Shown piece by piece: positions 16,413 to 23,831 of a stretch of 64,000 nucleotides of DNA. The notes beneath the pieces were generated by a model. The model searched no databases. It saw only the letters and a program-made list of their open reading frames with translations, and had not been told where the DNA came from. The stretch covers positions 1 to 64,000 of the forward strand of contig CALVDE010000006.1 in assembly GCA_944326265.1 (NCBI GenBank). The letters run 5' to 3'. The position numbers were made by a program, and so were the translations under genes. Each line of letters starts with the position of its first letter. Position 1 is the stretch's first letter. The stretch is from an uncultured Bacteroidales bacterium (GTDB lineage: Bacteria > Bacteroidota > Bacteroidia > Bacteroidales > UBA932).

Positions 16413-17789
16413 ATGCTGCCGGAAGAGTTTATAGAACAGCTTACACTCTCCCTCGGCCCCGAAAGGGCGGGGGAGGTGTTTTCTTATATACAGTACACGC
16501 AGCCTTCTGTGGCTGTCAGGGCCAATCCTTTCAAGGTCTCTGATGTTGAGAGCCTTTCTTTTTTGCCCTTCGACACTGAGCGCGGTACATATTCTCAGTG
16601 GGGACGCTTTCTGACCTCCCGGCCGGAATTTGCCCTTGATCCGCTTTTCCATGCCGGAGCCTATTATGTACAGGAGGCTTCGTCGATGTATCTGGAGCGG
16701 ATTATGCCCCTGATGGCGGAAATGCGTCAGGCCCGTCCGGACGGAGCGTTCAAGGTGCTGGACCTGTGTGCGGCACCCGGCGGCAAGACCACGCATCTGC
16801 TTTCGATGCTGCGGGAGATACCCGGCTCGTTTCTGGTGAGCAATGAGGTCATACGTACACGGGCTGCCGTGCTGTGTGAGAATGTGTCCAAATGGGGGGC
16901 GGCCAATGTCGTGGTGACCAATAACGACCCGGCGGATTTCGCTGCTCTTCCTGGGTATTTCGATGTGATGGTGGTGGACGCGCCCTGTTCCGGTGAGGGT
17001 ATGTTCCGCAAGGATCCGGAGGCGGTGGCCCAGTGGTCTGAGGACAATGTGCGGCTGTGCGCGGCCCGTCAGCACCGTATCCTCTCTGATGTGCTTCCGG
17101 CCCTGCGTCCGGGCGGTCTCCTGGTGTATTCGACATGCACATTCAATCACTATGAGGATGAGGACAACGTGGCCTGGCTGGTCTCCGAATACGGTTTTGA
17201 GGTGCTTGAGCAGAAGCATTTCTATCCCGGGGATGAGATGGCCGGGGAGGGCTTCTTCTTCTCGCTTCTCCGCAAGGGTGGCGGCGGTGACATGCCGGTT
17301 TTCAGCAATGCGTCCAAGTCCCGTGGCGGCAGATCCGGCGGCAGTGCTGCTTACCGTCCTTTCGGCTCCTTGGACTGGGTGCGGGACGGCTTTACAGTAT
17401 ACCGCAAGGGGCCAATGCTCAAGGCGTTCCCCGGCCAGGTCGCGGAGGCGATGCAGGCTTTCGAGCTCTCGTCCGGACTCCGTGTCATGATGTCCGGCTC
17501 GGCCGTGGCGGAGGTCAAGGACGGCAACAGAGGCAAACTTTTAGTATTGCCGCAGTATTCCCTGATTCAGAGCGAAGTTTATCGGCGGGGCAGTCTGCCC
17601 GAAATTGAAGTTCCGCTGGAAACCGCCCTGGCCTGCCTGCGTCTCGGTCCCGTCGTCCTGCGCGATGCCCCTGCAGGTTACGTGGTGCTTACCTATTCCC
17701 CCGAGGCAGTTCCTTTCGGGCTGGTCAAGAACCTCGGCTCCCGCTGCAACAACCTCCTGCCTTCGTCTATCCGCCTGCGGCAGATTTAA
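16413..17789 (+). CDS. rsmF: RsmF-like 16S rRNA (cytosine-C5) methyltransferase
   Basis: A 458-residue SAM-dependent RNA m5C methyltransferase of the NSUN/RsmF family. The SAM motif LDLCAAPGGKTTHL starts at residue 116. The PCSG cysteine is C192 and the TCT nucleophile C242. A C-terminal RNA-binding region with PUA-like features follows (GFTVYRKGPMLKAF, SLIQSEVYRRGSLPEI). The Met at 16413 (MLPEEFIEQL) corresponds to the start of the copy 1 remnant, while an upstream Met at 16398 would add five residues. The gene follows the SRPBCC gene and is followed 12 bases later by a TPR gene. The exact target base is inferred from family. Confidence 0.88.
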   Translation: MLPEEFIEQLTLSLGPERAGEVFSYIQYTQPSVAVRANPFKVSDVESLSFLPFDTERGTYSQWGRFLTSRPEFALDPLFHAGAYYVQEASSMYLERIMPLMAEMRQARPDGAFKVLDLCAAPGGKTTHLLSMLREIPGSFLVSNEVIRTRAAVLCENVSKWGAANVVVTNNDPADFAALPGYFDVMVVDAPCSGEGMFRKDPEAVAQWSEDNVRLCAARQHRILSDVLPALRPGGLLVYSTCTFNHYEDEDNVAWLVSEYGFEVLEQKHFYPGDEMAGEGFFFSLLRKGGGGDMPVFSNASKSRGGRSGGSAAYRPFGSLDWVRDGFTVYRKGPMLKAFPGQVAEAMQAFELSSGLRVMMSGSAVAEVKDGNRGKLLVLPQYSLIQSEVYRRGSLPEIEVPLETALACLRLGPVVLRDAPAGYVVLTYSPEAVPFGLVKNLGSRCNNLLPSSIRLRQI

Positions 17790-17801
17790 GAAACAGCAGC
17801 A

Positions 17802-19175
17802 ATGAAAAGGATTGCCATATATGCATTCATGCTCATGTCCCTGCTTTATTCTTGTGGGCAAATGGAATTGAAGGAAGACGGCACTTCCCGTTATTCCAGG
17901 GATTCCCTGCTTGATCTGCTCGGCCACTACAGTTACATCGGTTGTCATGATTCAGTGATTATGACTGCGCGGCCGATGATAGACGAGGCTCTTGAGGCAG
18001 GGGATACCGTTACTGCCTTTTATGCCGGAGTGTTTACGGCTCAGTCGTTTTTGTTTTTCGAGAATACGGATTCAATCAAATACTATATCGACAGGATATC
18101 TCCGTTTTACGGGAATCTGGATAAAGAGACATTCAATGACAGGATAATATACAATAATGTACTCGGCTGCTATTATCTGAGAACCGATTTGGATTATTCC
18201 AGGGCATTGTCTCATTTTCTGGAGGGGTTGGAGCTAGCAAGAAACGCAGGGTATGTCAACAACACTGTGGCCATGCTGTCCAATATAGTAAATATATTCT
18301 ATCTTCAGGAGGATTCTCTGGGCTATGATTATGCTGCTGAGGCGTATAAGACGGCTTTCAGTGAGAATTCCAGGAACACCTATTATAAATGCGTGGCGTG
18401 TGTGGACATGTGCGGTATGCTGCTTCTTAAAGGTCAGACAGATCTTGCGGAAAAATATGCGGTTGAGGCTGAGATGTGGTGTGACAGCAGTGAGGCCCGT
18501 TCCCAGTATGCGATAATAAACCTTCTGAACGCGGAGATATGTGAGAGGCGCGGCGGTATGGAAAAAGCTGCGGAATATTACAGGAAGGCAGTTGATGCGG
18601 CGGACATGGCTGATAAGGGCACGGTGTCCAATCTATGCCTGAGGTACGGTGGTTTTCTTGAAAGGACTGGTGACTATGACCGTGCGATGGAGATGTATCA
18701 GAAGGGCCTTGAGCTTTCCCGGTACAACAATACATTGGAGTTCAAGAACAATCTGATCGGATGCATAGCGGATCTTTCTTATAGAATGGGAAATATGTCC
18801 ATGGCCGGGGAATTCTACCGGCTTTATAAGGTATATATGGACAGCATCTATATCAGCAGGGAGAGGGAGTTCAATCTGCTTATTCTCTCCAATAAGGATA
18901 TAATGTATCAGCAGGAGATTCTTGTCAAGGAGCTGCGGCTTCAGGAATCTGAGAGACGTTTTATCATATCGTCACTGATTGTCGTCATGGTTGTGGTGAC
19001 AATGATTCTGGTAATTGTTCATTACCGGCGTAAACAGAAGATTTACAAAGCCTTGGTTGAACAACACAGAAAATATATGCAGACACTGGACAAGGAGAAG
19101 GAACTGAAAGCCGGCGGCGTTGCCTCAGGCAGGAATACTTACGGCAAGGATGCGGAAGTGCGGAGCGGCTTATGA
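17802..19175 (+). CDS. TPR lipoprotein-like sensor with a membrane helix
   Basis: A 457-residue protein with an N-terminal signal and lipobox-like end (LLYSC, C18), TPR-type helical repeats (about 40-370), one membrane helix (SSLIVVMVVVTMILVIV, about 390-407) and a short basic cytoplasmic coil. In Bacteroidetes such proteins normally continue into a C-terminal AraC-type HTH. Here the frame ends TTATGA and the HTH begins at that ATG in the -1 frame. Reading one base back after DAEV gives ERLMTEEKF, the usual linker. So this is either a real two-gene split with translational coupling or a one-base deletion. Confidence 0.7.
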   Translation: MKRIAIYAFMLMSLLYSCGQMELKEDGTSRYSRDSLLDLLGHYSYIGCHDSVIMTARPMIDEALEAGDTVTAFYAGVFTAQSFLFFENTDSIKYYIDRISPFYGNLDKETFNDRIIYNNVLGCYYLRTDLDYSRALSHFLEGLELARNAGYVNNTVAMLSNIVNIFYLQEDSLGYDYAAEAYKTAFSENSRNTYYKCVACVDMCGMLLLKGQTDLAEKYAVEAEMWCDSSEARSQYAIINLLNAEICERRGGMEKAAEYYRKAVDAADMADKGTVSNLCLRYGGFLERTGDYDRAMEMYQKGLELSRYNNTLEFKNNLIGCIADLSYRMGNMSMAGEFYRLYKVYMDSIYISREREFNLLILSNKDIMYQQEILVKELRLQESERRFIISSLIVVMVVVTMILVIVHYRRKQKIYKALVEQHRKYMQTLDKEKELKAGGVASGRNTYGKDAEVRSGL

Positions 19176-19501
19176 CCGAAGAGAAATTCTATAAGAACGG
19201 TGATGTGTCATTGGAATCAGTCGCAGAGTGTTTGAAAACAAACAGGACCTATGTGTCGAGGGCGATAAATATCTTTTCGGGAAAGACATTCTACGGTTAT
19301 ATCCATAAATATCGGATAGAGGAGGCGACCAGGCAGATTGTGGCAGATCCCGGGCATGTGCTTTTCAAGCAGCTTGCATACGACCTCGGCTACAGTTCTG
19401 TTTCTGTATTCTCCAGAATATTCCAAAGGGAGATAGGCTGTACTCCCAGTGTCTACAGGAAGGAGGTTCTTGCTTCATCGTCCCAAATTGATCCTGCGTA
19501 A
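19172..19501 (+). CDS. AraC-type DNA-binding domain (separated from its TPR sensor)
   Basis: A 109-residue AraC/XylS HTH: first helix-turn-helix SLESVAECLKTNRTYVSRAI and second FKQLAYDLGYSSVSVFSRIF, ending with the usual GCTPSVYRK. It has no sensor part of its own. Its ATG overlaps the stop of the TPR gene (ATGA). The next gene, a Big_2 lipoprotein at 19586, has a promoter with a palindrome and is the likely target, an inference from position. Confidence 0.72.
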   Translation: MTEEKFYKNGDVSLESVAECLKTNRTYVSRAINIFSGKTFYGYIHKYRIEEATRQIVADPGHVLFKQLAYDLGYSSVSVFSRIFQREIGCTPSVYRKEVLASSSQIDPA

Positions 19502-19527
19502 AATTGTATTAAGGTCAAAACCTTGAT

Positions 19528-19558
19528 TTTGAGACAAATTGTCTCATGTCTAAATTTG
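19528..19558 (+). promoter_or_regulatory. consensus promoter with a 17-bp palindromic operator before the Big_2 lipoprotein
   Basis: TTTG (19528-19531), 19 bases, TAAATTTG (19551-19558) is a full Bacteroidetes consensus. Overlaid on the -33 box and spacer is the palindrome TGAGACAAATTGTCTCA (19530-19546, 8-base arms around one base). A protein bound there would compete with RNA polymerase. The start codon is 27 bases downstream. Which regulator binds is unknown; the adjacent AraC-domain gene is a candidate. Confidence 0.75.
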
Positions 19559-19585
19559 TCCACATCAATTTTAAACAAAACAGAC

Positions 19586-20884
19586 ATGAGAACAAGACTA
19601 TCAAGAATCACGGGTTTTCTCGCAATTGCCGGAGCATTCTGCTGTTCCTGCGAGGAGACAGAAAAATCAATCCTGGAATCCGTTTCCATTGAGCCTGCGT
19701 CATTGGAATTGACCGTAGGAAGCACGGCGGTGCTGGAACTGCGTGCGGTGCCTGAAACCTATATAATGAAAGGCGAGGTCATCTGGTCATCATCCGACCC
19801 TTCTGTAGTCACTGTGGATGAAAAAGGTATTGCATCGGGTGTAAAGGAAGGTACTGCCTCAGTAACTGCGGCTGTAGACGGGAAGGAGGCCCGGTGCGAC
19901 ATAACTGTTGTGTCTGAGGTGACTTCTTTCTCAATAGACCCGGCGCAGGCGGATATGGTTGTCGGTGATATACTGCAGTTGAAAGCAGTGACAGTTCCGG
20001 ACGGTATTGACGGCGAGGTCCTGTGGTCCTCTTCGGACGAGTCTGTAGCTGCAGTGAGTGCTGCTGGAGAAGTGTCGGCTGTCTCCGCTGGAAATGTTAC
20101 GGTGACAGCATCGTTCAAAGACTTGACTGCGGAGTGTGAGATTTCCGTAAGTGACCCTGAGCCGGCAAAAGTGGGAGACTTTTTTTATGACGACGGTACA
20201 TGGTCCTCAGATCTGCGTGAGGACAAGACGTGCATAGGTGTGGTATTTTATACCGGTAATCCGGCCTTGCACGACGAGTCGCTTAAAAGAGAGCATCCTG
20301 ACTGTGTGAACGGTCTTGTAATCGGGGCTTTTGCGGATGAACCGAATTATTGGCAGTCAGCTGTGTATGACTGCGGCATTTCAGTCGGGGAGTGGATCAG
20401 GACGAATGTTCCGTCTCTTATGCCGCCATTGACAGGAACACTGGAAGATGACGGGCTGAACAGGATGGTCGGTTTCAGTAATACACAGGCACTCATAGCC
20501 TTTGATGCTGATGAGTCCAACAGCGGATGGCCATTGGAGATATTGGATAATTTTCGTGAGTATCAAGAAAATAGTCCGGTGCCTCCTGAGAGCAGCAGCG
20601 GATGGTATATTCCGTCCGTCAAGGAACTTTCCCTGCTCTGTTCGGGAGAATATGACGGTAATATATGGAACATGCAGATGCCGGATGTGTCTAATCTGGA
20701 GAGAGTAAATGCCTCTTTGGCCAAAATATCAAGGCATTCCCCGATTATAGGAACATCTTATTATTGGTCCAGTTCAGAGTACAGTGCATTGGAAGCTCTT
20801 GGGCTCGATATGCTTTCGGGTAAAGTGGCGTATACCGTCAAGGATACCTATCCGTGGAGAATACGGTGTGTTCTTGCCTTTTGA
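19586..20884 (+). CDS. lipoprotein with two Big_2 Ig-like domains and a DUF1566-like C-terminus
   Basis: A 432-residue predicted lipoprotein (cysteine cluster GAFCCSC at residues 17-22). Two bacterial Ig-like (Big_2) domains follow, at about 32-115 and 118-200, each with the VxWSSSDxSVxxVxxxG signature. The C-terminal domain (about 215-432) ends GWYIPSVKELSLL, YYWSSSEYS and YPWRIRCV, which resembles the DUF1566/fibrobacter-type major paralogous domain of surface proteins. The Met at 19586 is chosen for the signal peptide. It is a monocistron under the palindrome-bearing promoter. A surface adhesion role is an inference. Confidence 0.82.
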   Translation: MRTRLSRITGFLAIAGAFCCSCEETEKSILESVSIEPASLELTVGSTAVLELRAVPETYIMKGEVIWSSSDPSVVTVDEKGIASGVKEGTASVTAAVDGKEARCDITVVSEVTSFSIDPAQADMVVGDILQLKAVTVPDGIDGEVLWSSSDESVAAVSAAGEVSAVSAGNVTVTASFKDLTAECEISVSDPEPAKVGDFFYDDGTWSSDLREDKTCIGVVFYTGNPALHDESLKREHPDCVNGLVIGAFADEPNYWQSAVYDCGISVGEWIRTNVPSLMPPLTGTLEDDGLNRMVGFSNTQALIAFDADESNSGWPLEILDNFREYQENSPVPPESSSGWYIPSVKELSLLCSGEYDGNIWNMQMPDVSNLERVNASLAKISRHSPIIGTSYYWSSSEYSALEALGLDMLSGKVAYTVKDTYPWRIRCVLAF

Positions 20885-20916
20885 TTATACCCCTTTTGAA
20901 ACAATGGCAATTATAA

Positions 20917-20956
20917 CAAAAAAGAAGCAGCTGCATCTCTGTAACTGCTTCTTTTT
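20917..20956 (+). terminator. bidirectional intrinsic terminator
   Basis: AAAAAAGAAGCAG (20918-20930) pairs with CTGCTTCTTTTT (20945-20956) around a 14-base loop. It has a T run on the plus strand and, through the A run, on the minus strand. It ends the Big_2 gene and the convergent tRNA transcript. Confidence 0.8.
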
Positions 20957-20959
20957 CAG

Positions 20960-21034
20960 TGGGAGCTGAGGGAGTCGAACCCCCGACCCTCTGCTTGTAA
21001 GGCAGACGCTCTAAACCAACTGAGCTAAGCTCCC
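20960..21034 (-). tRNA. tRNA-Val (anticodon UAC)
   Basis: A 75-base cloverleaf on the minus strand begins GGGAGCTTAGCTCAG. The anticodon arm CTGCCTTACAAGCAG carries TAC, the T-arm shows GGTTCGACTCC, and the acceptor closes with GAGCTCCC plus discriminator A. CCA is not encoded. Confidence 0.97.
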
Positions 21035-21101
21035 TTGCTTTTGCGGATGCAAATATAGAGCAAATTTTTTATCTGCCAAAAAAAAGTTGAAAAAATTGCA
21101 T

Positions 21102-22979
21102 TTATTGAATCGTGATATCGTATTTTTCCATGAGTCTGTTAATCTCAGGATCAAGATTGCCTCTGAAAGCAAGGGATTTGTCCTGTCTTACCGCACTCAG
21201 GAAGTGTTCGACTGCTCTTCGTTCGTCTCCGCATCTGGACCGGGCAATGGCCAGCAGATAGTCCCGTTTGCCGGACTTCGGCAGGGCTTCCAGTATTTCC
21301 GCAGCAGAAGAGTTGTACTCGACGGCCAGAAAAGCCAGTGCGCAGTTGATGTCCCTGTAGCTGCTCAGGAGTCTTGCGGCTGTCGTATAATTGTGTTCTT
21401 TGAGTGCCTTAAGTCCGGCAGCATAGACTGTGTCCGGCTCAGTAGTCTGTATGGTGTCCTTGACCATCCCCCTGCGGTGCAGATAGAAGTCGAAGTTGAC
21501 CTTGCGCAGCATCGGATACAGCCGCTCCTTGATGTATCGGTATTCAGGATGAGTGCTCAGGCGTGCCTCCCTTTGGTCAAGTGAGGCCGTCTTCCAGACA
21601 TCCAGGATCCCATCCTTGTCTGTAAGGACCGTATCAGACAAGATCAGGCTCCTCAGGCCGTCCCAGTCCTCGGCATTGCTTCTCTCTACGTACCGGAAGC
21701 CTGTCCTGCCGAGGTATCCTGATATGGCTGAGGCTCTTTTCAGTGCAAGTTTCCGGTTGTTCCCGTAGCTTCCCTCTGGAGAGCATGATGCCGTGATAAT
21801 CAGGCTGTCGGCAATGAAATCCTTCTGTTCGGTCATCTCTTCCATGACGGCTTTGATGTGGGCCAGTTCGGAACTGTTGTCGAAGTACGAGCCGTCAACC
21901 GTACAGCCTCCGGCCGGGAAACTGATGTAGGCGGATGTATTGAATTCCATTTTCCGGTCAATTACTTTCCTGACATATTTCTCGCAGTCGTCGATGAGAG
22001 TGGACAAAGAGGATACGTAGAAAGTCAGTGTATCCCGGACGGGGACATCGAACAGTCTAATGCCCTGACGGTAGATTCCTCCGCGCAGTACGACCTCTAT
22101 CTTTCTGAGTCCCGGTTTTGTCTGAAATTCCTGGATGTATGCGTATTCCAGCCCACCGGAACCGTCCGAGACCACAGTGTCAAGTCTTAACCCCCTGATT
22201 ATATACGGGTCCTTGACGAACTGCCGGTATTTGTCCTGAAGCCGGCTCTTCTTCCTGTTGTTGCGCCATGATGCCAGTTTTTTTATAAAATGCTCTCTCG
22301 CCTCCTGCATGGATATTCCGTACAGCCCTTCAACAACCTCTGTGTCAACAACGGACGAGTCATTCTTCATGGCGGCTAGGACCGGAAAGTTTCTGGCAAT
22401 GAAAGTTTCCAGAAGTTCTTGATATATGAGGTCGGCCGAATCAGAAATGATGCTGCTGACGAACCTCCGGTAGAGTCTGTATCCCCTTATCTGACTTTCT
22501 CTGTATCCGCTGCCTGTAACATGCAGTGCGTCGAGCCTGACTGTATCGTTCAGAATCACGGCCAGGGGGACAAGGCGGAGCTGCCATTCAGGATTGATCA
22601 TCCCGGCCGGAATATTTATATCGAAGGCAGTCTGTATCCTGCCGCTGCGTTCTGCGATATGTTTGGCTCTGGCCGTAATAACAATCTCCTGAAGGGGTTC
22701 GGCGGCCAGAATTGTTCCGGAAGAGTCCATGCCGCCCTTCATGAAGAATACGCGTCTTCCATCCGGATCGGTGACGGTCAGGGTGTCCGATGAGGAAAAT
22801 GCAGTGTCTGTCTCCGGAATATCCAGTCCGTCTCCGTGTGGCAGCAGAATGGAGACGGATGTACTGTCCTCCACGAGTGCCTGTATGTCCCTGCGTACAG
22901 AAACAGCGCAGGAAACGGAAGCCAGCAATGCGGCGGCAGGCACGGCCGCAGCTGTCAGTCTGGTCAGTATGCGTCTCAT
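21102..22979 (-). CDS. OmpA-like lipoprotein partner of DUF3575 protein
   Basis: A 625-residue predicted lipoprotein (lipobox ASVSC at C24). Beta-rich N-terminal and middle parts are followed by an OmpA-like segment (about 395-430: LIITASCSPEGSYGNNRKLA then RASAISGYL), which may touch peptidoglycan. The C-terminal 130 residues resemble TPR helices (LKALKEHNYTTAARLL). In Bacteroidales such proteins pair with DUF3575 proteins, often near fimbrial loci, but no fimbrillin is seen here. It lies 5 bases after the DUF3575 gene in the same operon. Function unknown; an envelope assembly or anchoring role is inferred. Confidence 0.7.
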   Translation of the reverse strand: MRRILTRLTAAAVPAAALLASVSCAVSVRRDIQALVEDSTSVSILLPHGDGLDIPETDTAFSSSDTLTVTDPDGRRVFFMKGGMDSSGTILAAEPLQEIVITARAKHIAERSGRIQTAFDINIPAGMINPEWQLRLVPLAVILNDTVRLDALHVTGSGYRESQIRGYRLYRRFVSSIISDSADLIYQELLETFIARNFPVLAAMKNDSSVVDTEVVEGLYGISMQEAREHFIKKLASWRNNRKKSRLQDKYRQFVKDPYIIRGLRLDTVVSDGSGGLEYAYIQEFQTKPGLRKIEVVLRGGIYRQGIRLFDVPVRDTLTFYVSSLSTLIDDCEKYVRKVIDRKMEFNTSAYISFPAGGCTVDGSYFDNSSELAHIKAVMEEMTEQKDFIADSLIITASCSPEGSYGNNRKLALKRASAISGYLGRTGFRYVERSNAEDWDGLRSLILSDTVLTDKDGILDVWKTASLDQREARLSTHPEYRYIKERLYPMLRKVNFDFYLHRRGMVKDTIQTTEPDTVYAAGLKALKEHNYTTAARLLSSYRDINCALAFLAVEYNSSAAEILEALPKSGKRDYLLAIARSRCGDERRAVEHFLSAVRQDKSLAFRGNLDPEINRLMEKYDITIQ

Positions 22980-22984
22980 ATCAT

Positions 22985-23548
22985 TCAGAAGTTGAACATC
23001 AGGTTGATGTGTATGTCATTTGGTGCGATGAAAGCCTTGACCCCTGAACCGGTTCTCTTACCGCATACGGGAGATGAATATTTCCTGTAAACGGCAGCAC
23101 CTCCCCACAGGCCCAGGCCGAACTCGATGTTGATGTGCTTTGTTACGATGAGGGAATATCCGAACATCAGGCCGAGTCCCATGGCGTCTCCCTCCTCTGT
23201 CACCGGAGAGAATATACCGCCCGAGTTATATCTGCTCCACTGGAGCCGTGTTCCGTAGTAGAATCCCGAGTATACGAAAAACGGCCAGTATCTGGCTCCG
23301 GCAGCGACAGTCAGGGTCTTGTTCTGCAGCTGTCCTCCGCTGTCTGTCCTGAAATAAAAAGGGTTGTACCTTCCTTTGACGGACACGCTCCAGTGCCTGT
23401 GAACGGATACGCCGCCCTCGACATTGAGAGTCAGGAAATCGGCATAGTCCAGCATGTTGGTTGAGATGCTCCATCTCTGGGCCGAGGCGGTGTTGCCGAA
23501 CATTGTCAGCAGCACTGCGGCTAGTGCTATAGTATAAAATGTTCTCAT
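22985..23548 (-). CDS. DUF3575 outer-membrane barrel-like protein
   Basis: A 187-residue protein with a cleavable signal (MRTFYTIALAAVLLTMFGNT, then ASAQ). The rest is amphipathic beta strands typical of DUF3575 (TNMLDYADFLTLNVEGGVS, GARYWPF, YSGFYYGTRLQW) and ends in a strand with terminal F (NLMFNF), as outer-membrane barrels do. The frame is open to 23686, but the Met at 23548 starts the signal peptide and lies just behind a structured leader. It is the first gene of a two-gene operon with the OmpA-like lipoprotein. Confidence 0.8.
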   Translation of the reverse strand: MRTFYTIALAAVLLTMFGNTASAQRWSISTNMLDYADFLTLNVEGGVSVHRHWSVSVKGRYNPFYFRTDSGGQLQNKTLTVAAGARYWPFFVYSGFYYGTRLQWSRYNSGGIFSPVTEEGDAMGLGLMFGYSLIVTKHINIEFGLGLWGGAAVYRKYSSPVCGKRTGSGVKAFIAPNDIHINLMFNF

Positions 23549-23559
23549 ATCCGAATAAA

Positions 23560-23643
23560 GCATCCGAAACCTTCTTCCCTGCTTGAGCCGTCCCGAAACT
23601 CTTTGCCGTCCCCACATCGGCTTCGGATGCAGGGGCAAAATTA
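23560..23643 (-). promoter_or_regulatory. promoter box and potentially structured 5' leader of the DUF3575 operon
   Basis: On the minus strand TAATTTTG (23643-23636) fits the -7 consensus. Transcription would begin at about 23630, exactly where a 9-base arm GCATCCGAA starts. Its complement TTCGGATGC occupies the transcript end at 23568-23560, 11 bases before the ATG. The enclosed 53 bases carry GGGACGGC twice (23612-23605, 23594-23587). The closing stem sits where a ribosome would bind. No known riboswitch motif is recognised. Confidence 0.45.
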
Positions 23644-23684
23644 TGTGCTTGAAACAGAAGGAAAAAACCAAGTCTGTAAAATTC

Positions 23685-23723
23685 AAAAAGCTTTTTATGT
23701 TTATAAAAAATCAGATTTTTATA
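23685..23723. promoter_or_regulatory. two AT-rich palindromes upstream of htpG
   Basis: AAAAAGCTTTTT (23685-23696) and TATAAAAA-ATCAGA-TTTTTATA (23702-23723) lie between the divergent DUF3575 operon and htpG. They may be operators or part of the htpG promoter. No consensus promoter is clear, and no heat-shock element of known type is recognised. Confidence 0.35.
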
Positions 23724-23831
23724 AAAACTTGAATCGGAGGCTCAATTGTTTGGGTGCCATTTTGGCAGGGTGGTGGATGTGGTATGTCTTTTGCCTTAAC
23801 CGCACAACAGAAAATATTCAAATTTAAAAAT

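Larger units (their letters stand above)
8962..17789 (+). repeat. copy 2 of the duplicated lysO-pyrE-SRPBCC-rsmF block, split by an insertion
   Basis: The counterpart of copy 1 (1214-3559). lysO lies at 8988-9880, whereas pyrE, the SRPBCC gene and rsmF lie at 15291-17789. About 5.4 kb holding three minus-strand, broken BACON/TPR genes lies between them. In copy 1 the lysO-pyrE gap is only 49 bases. All genes of this copy are full length. Confidence 0.88.
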
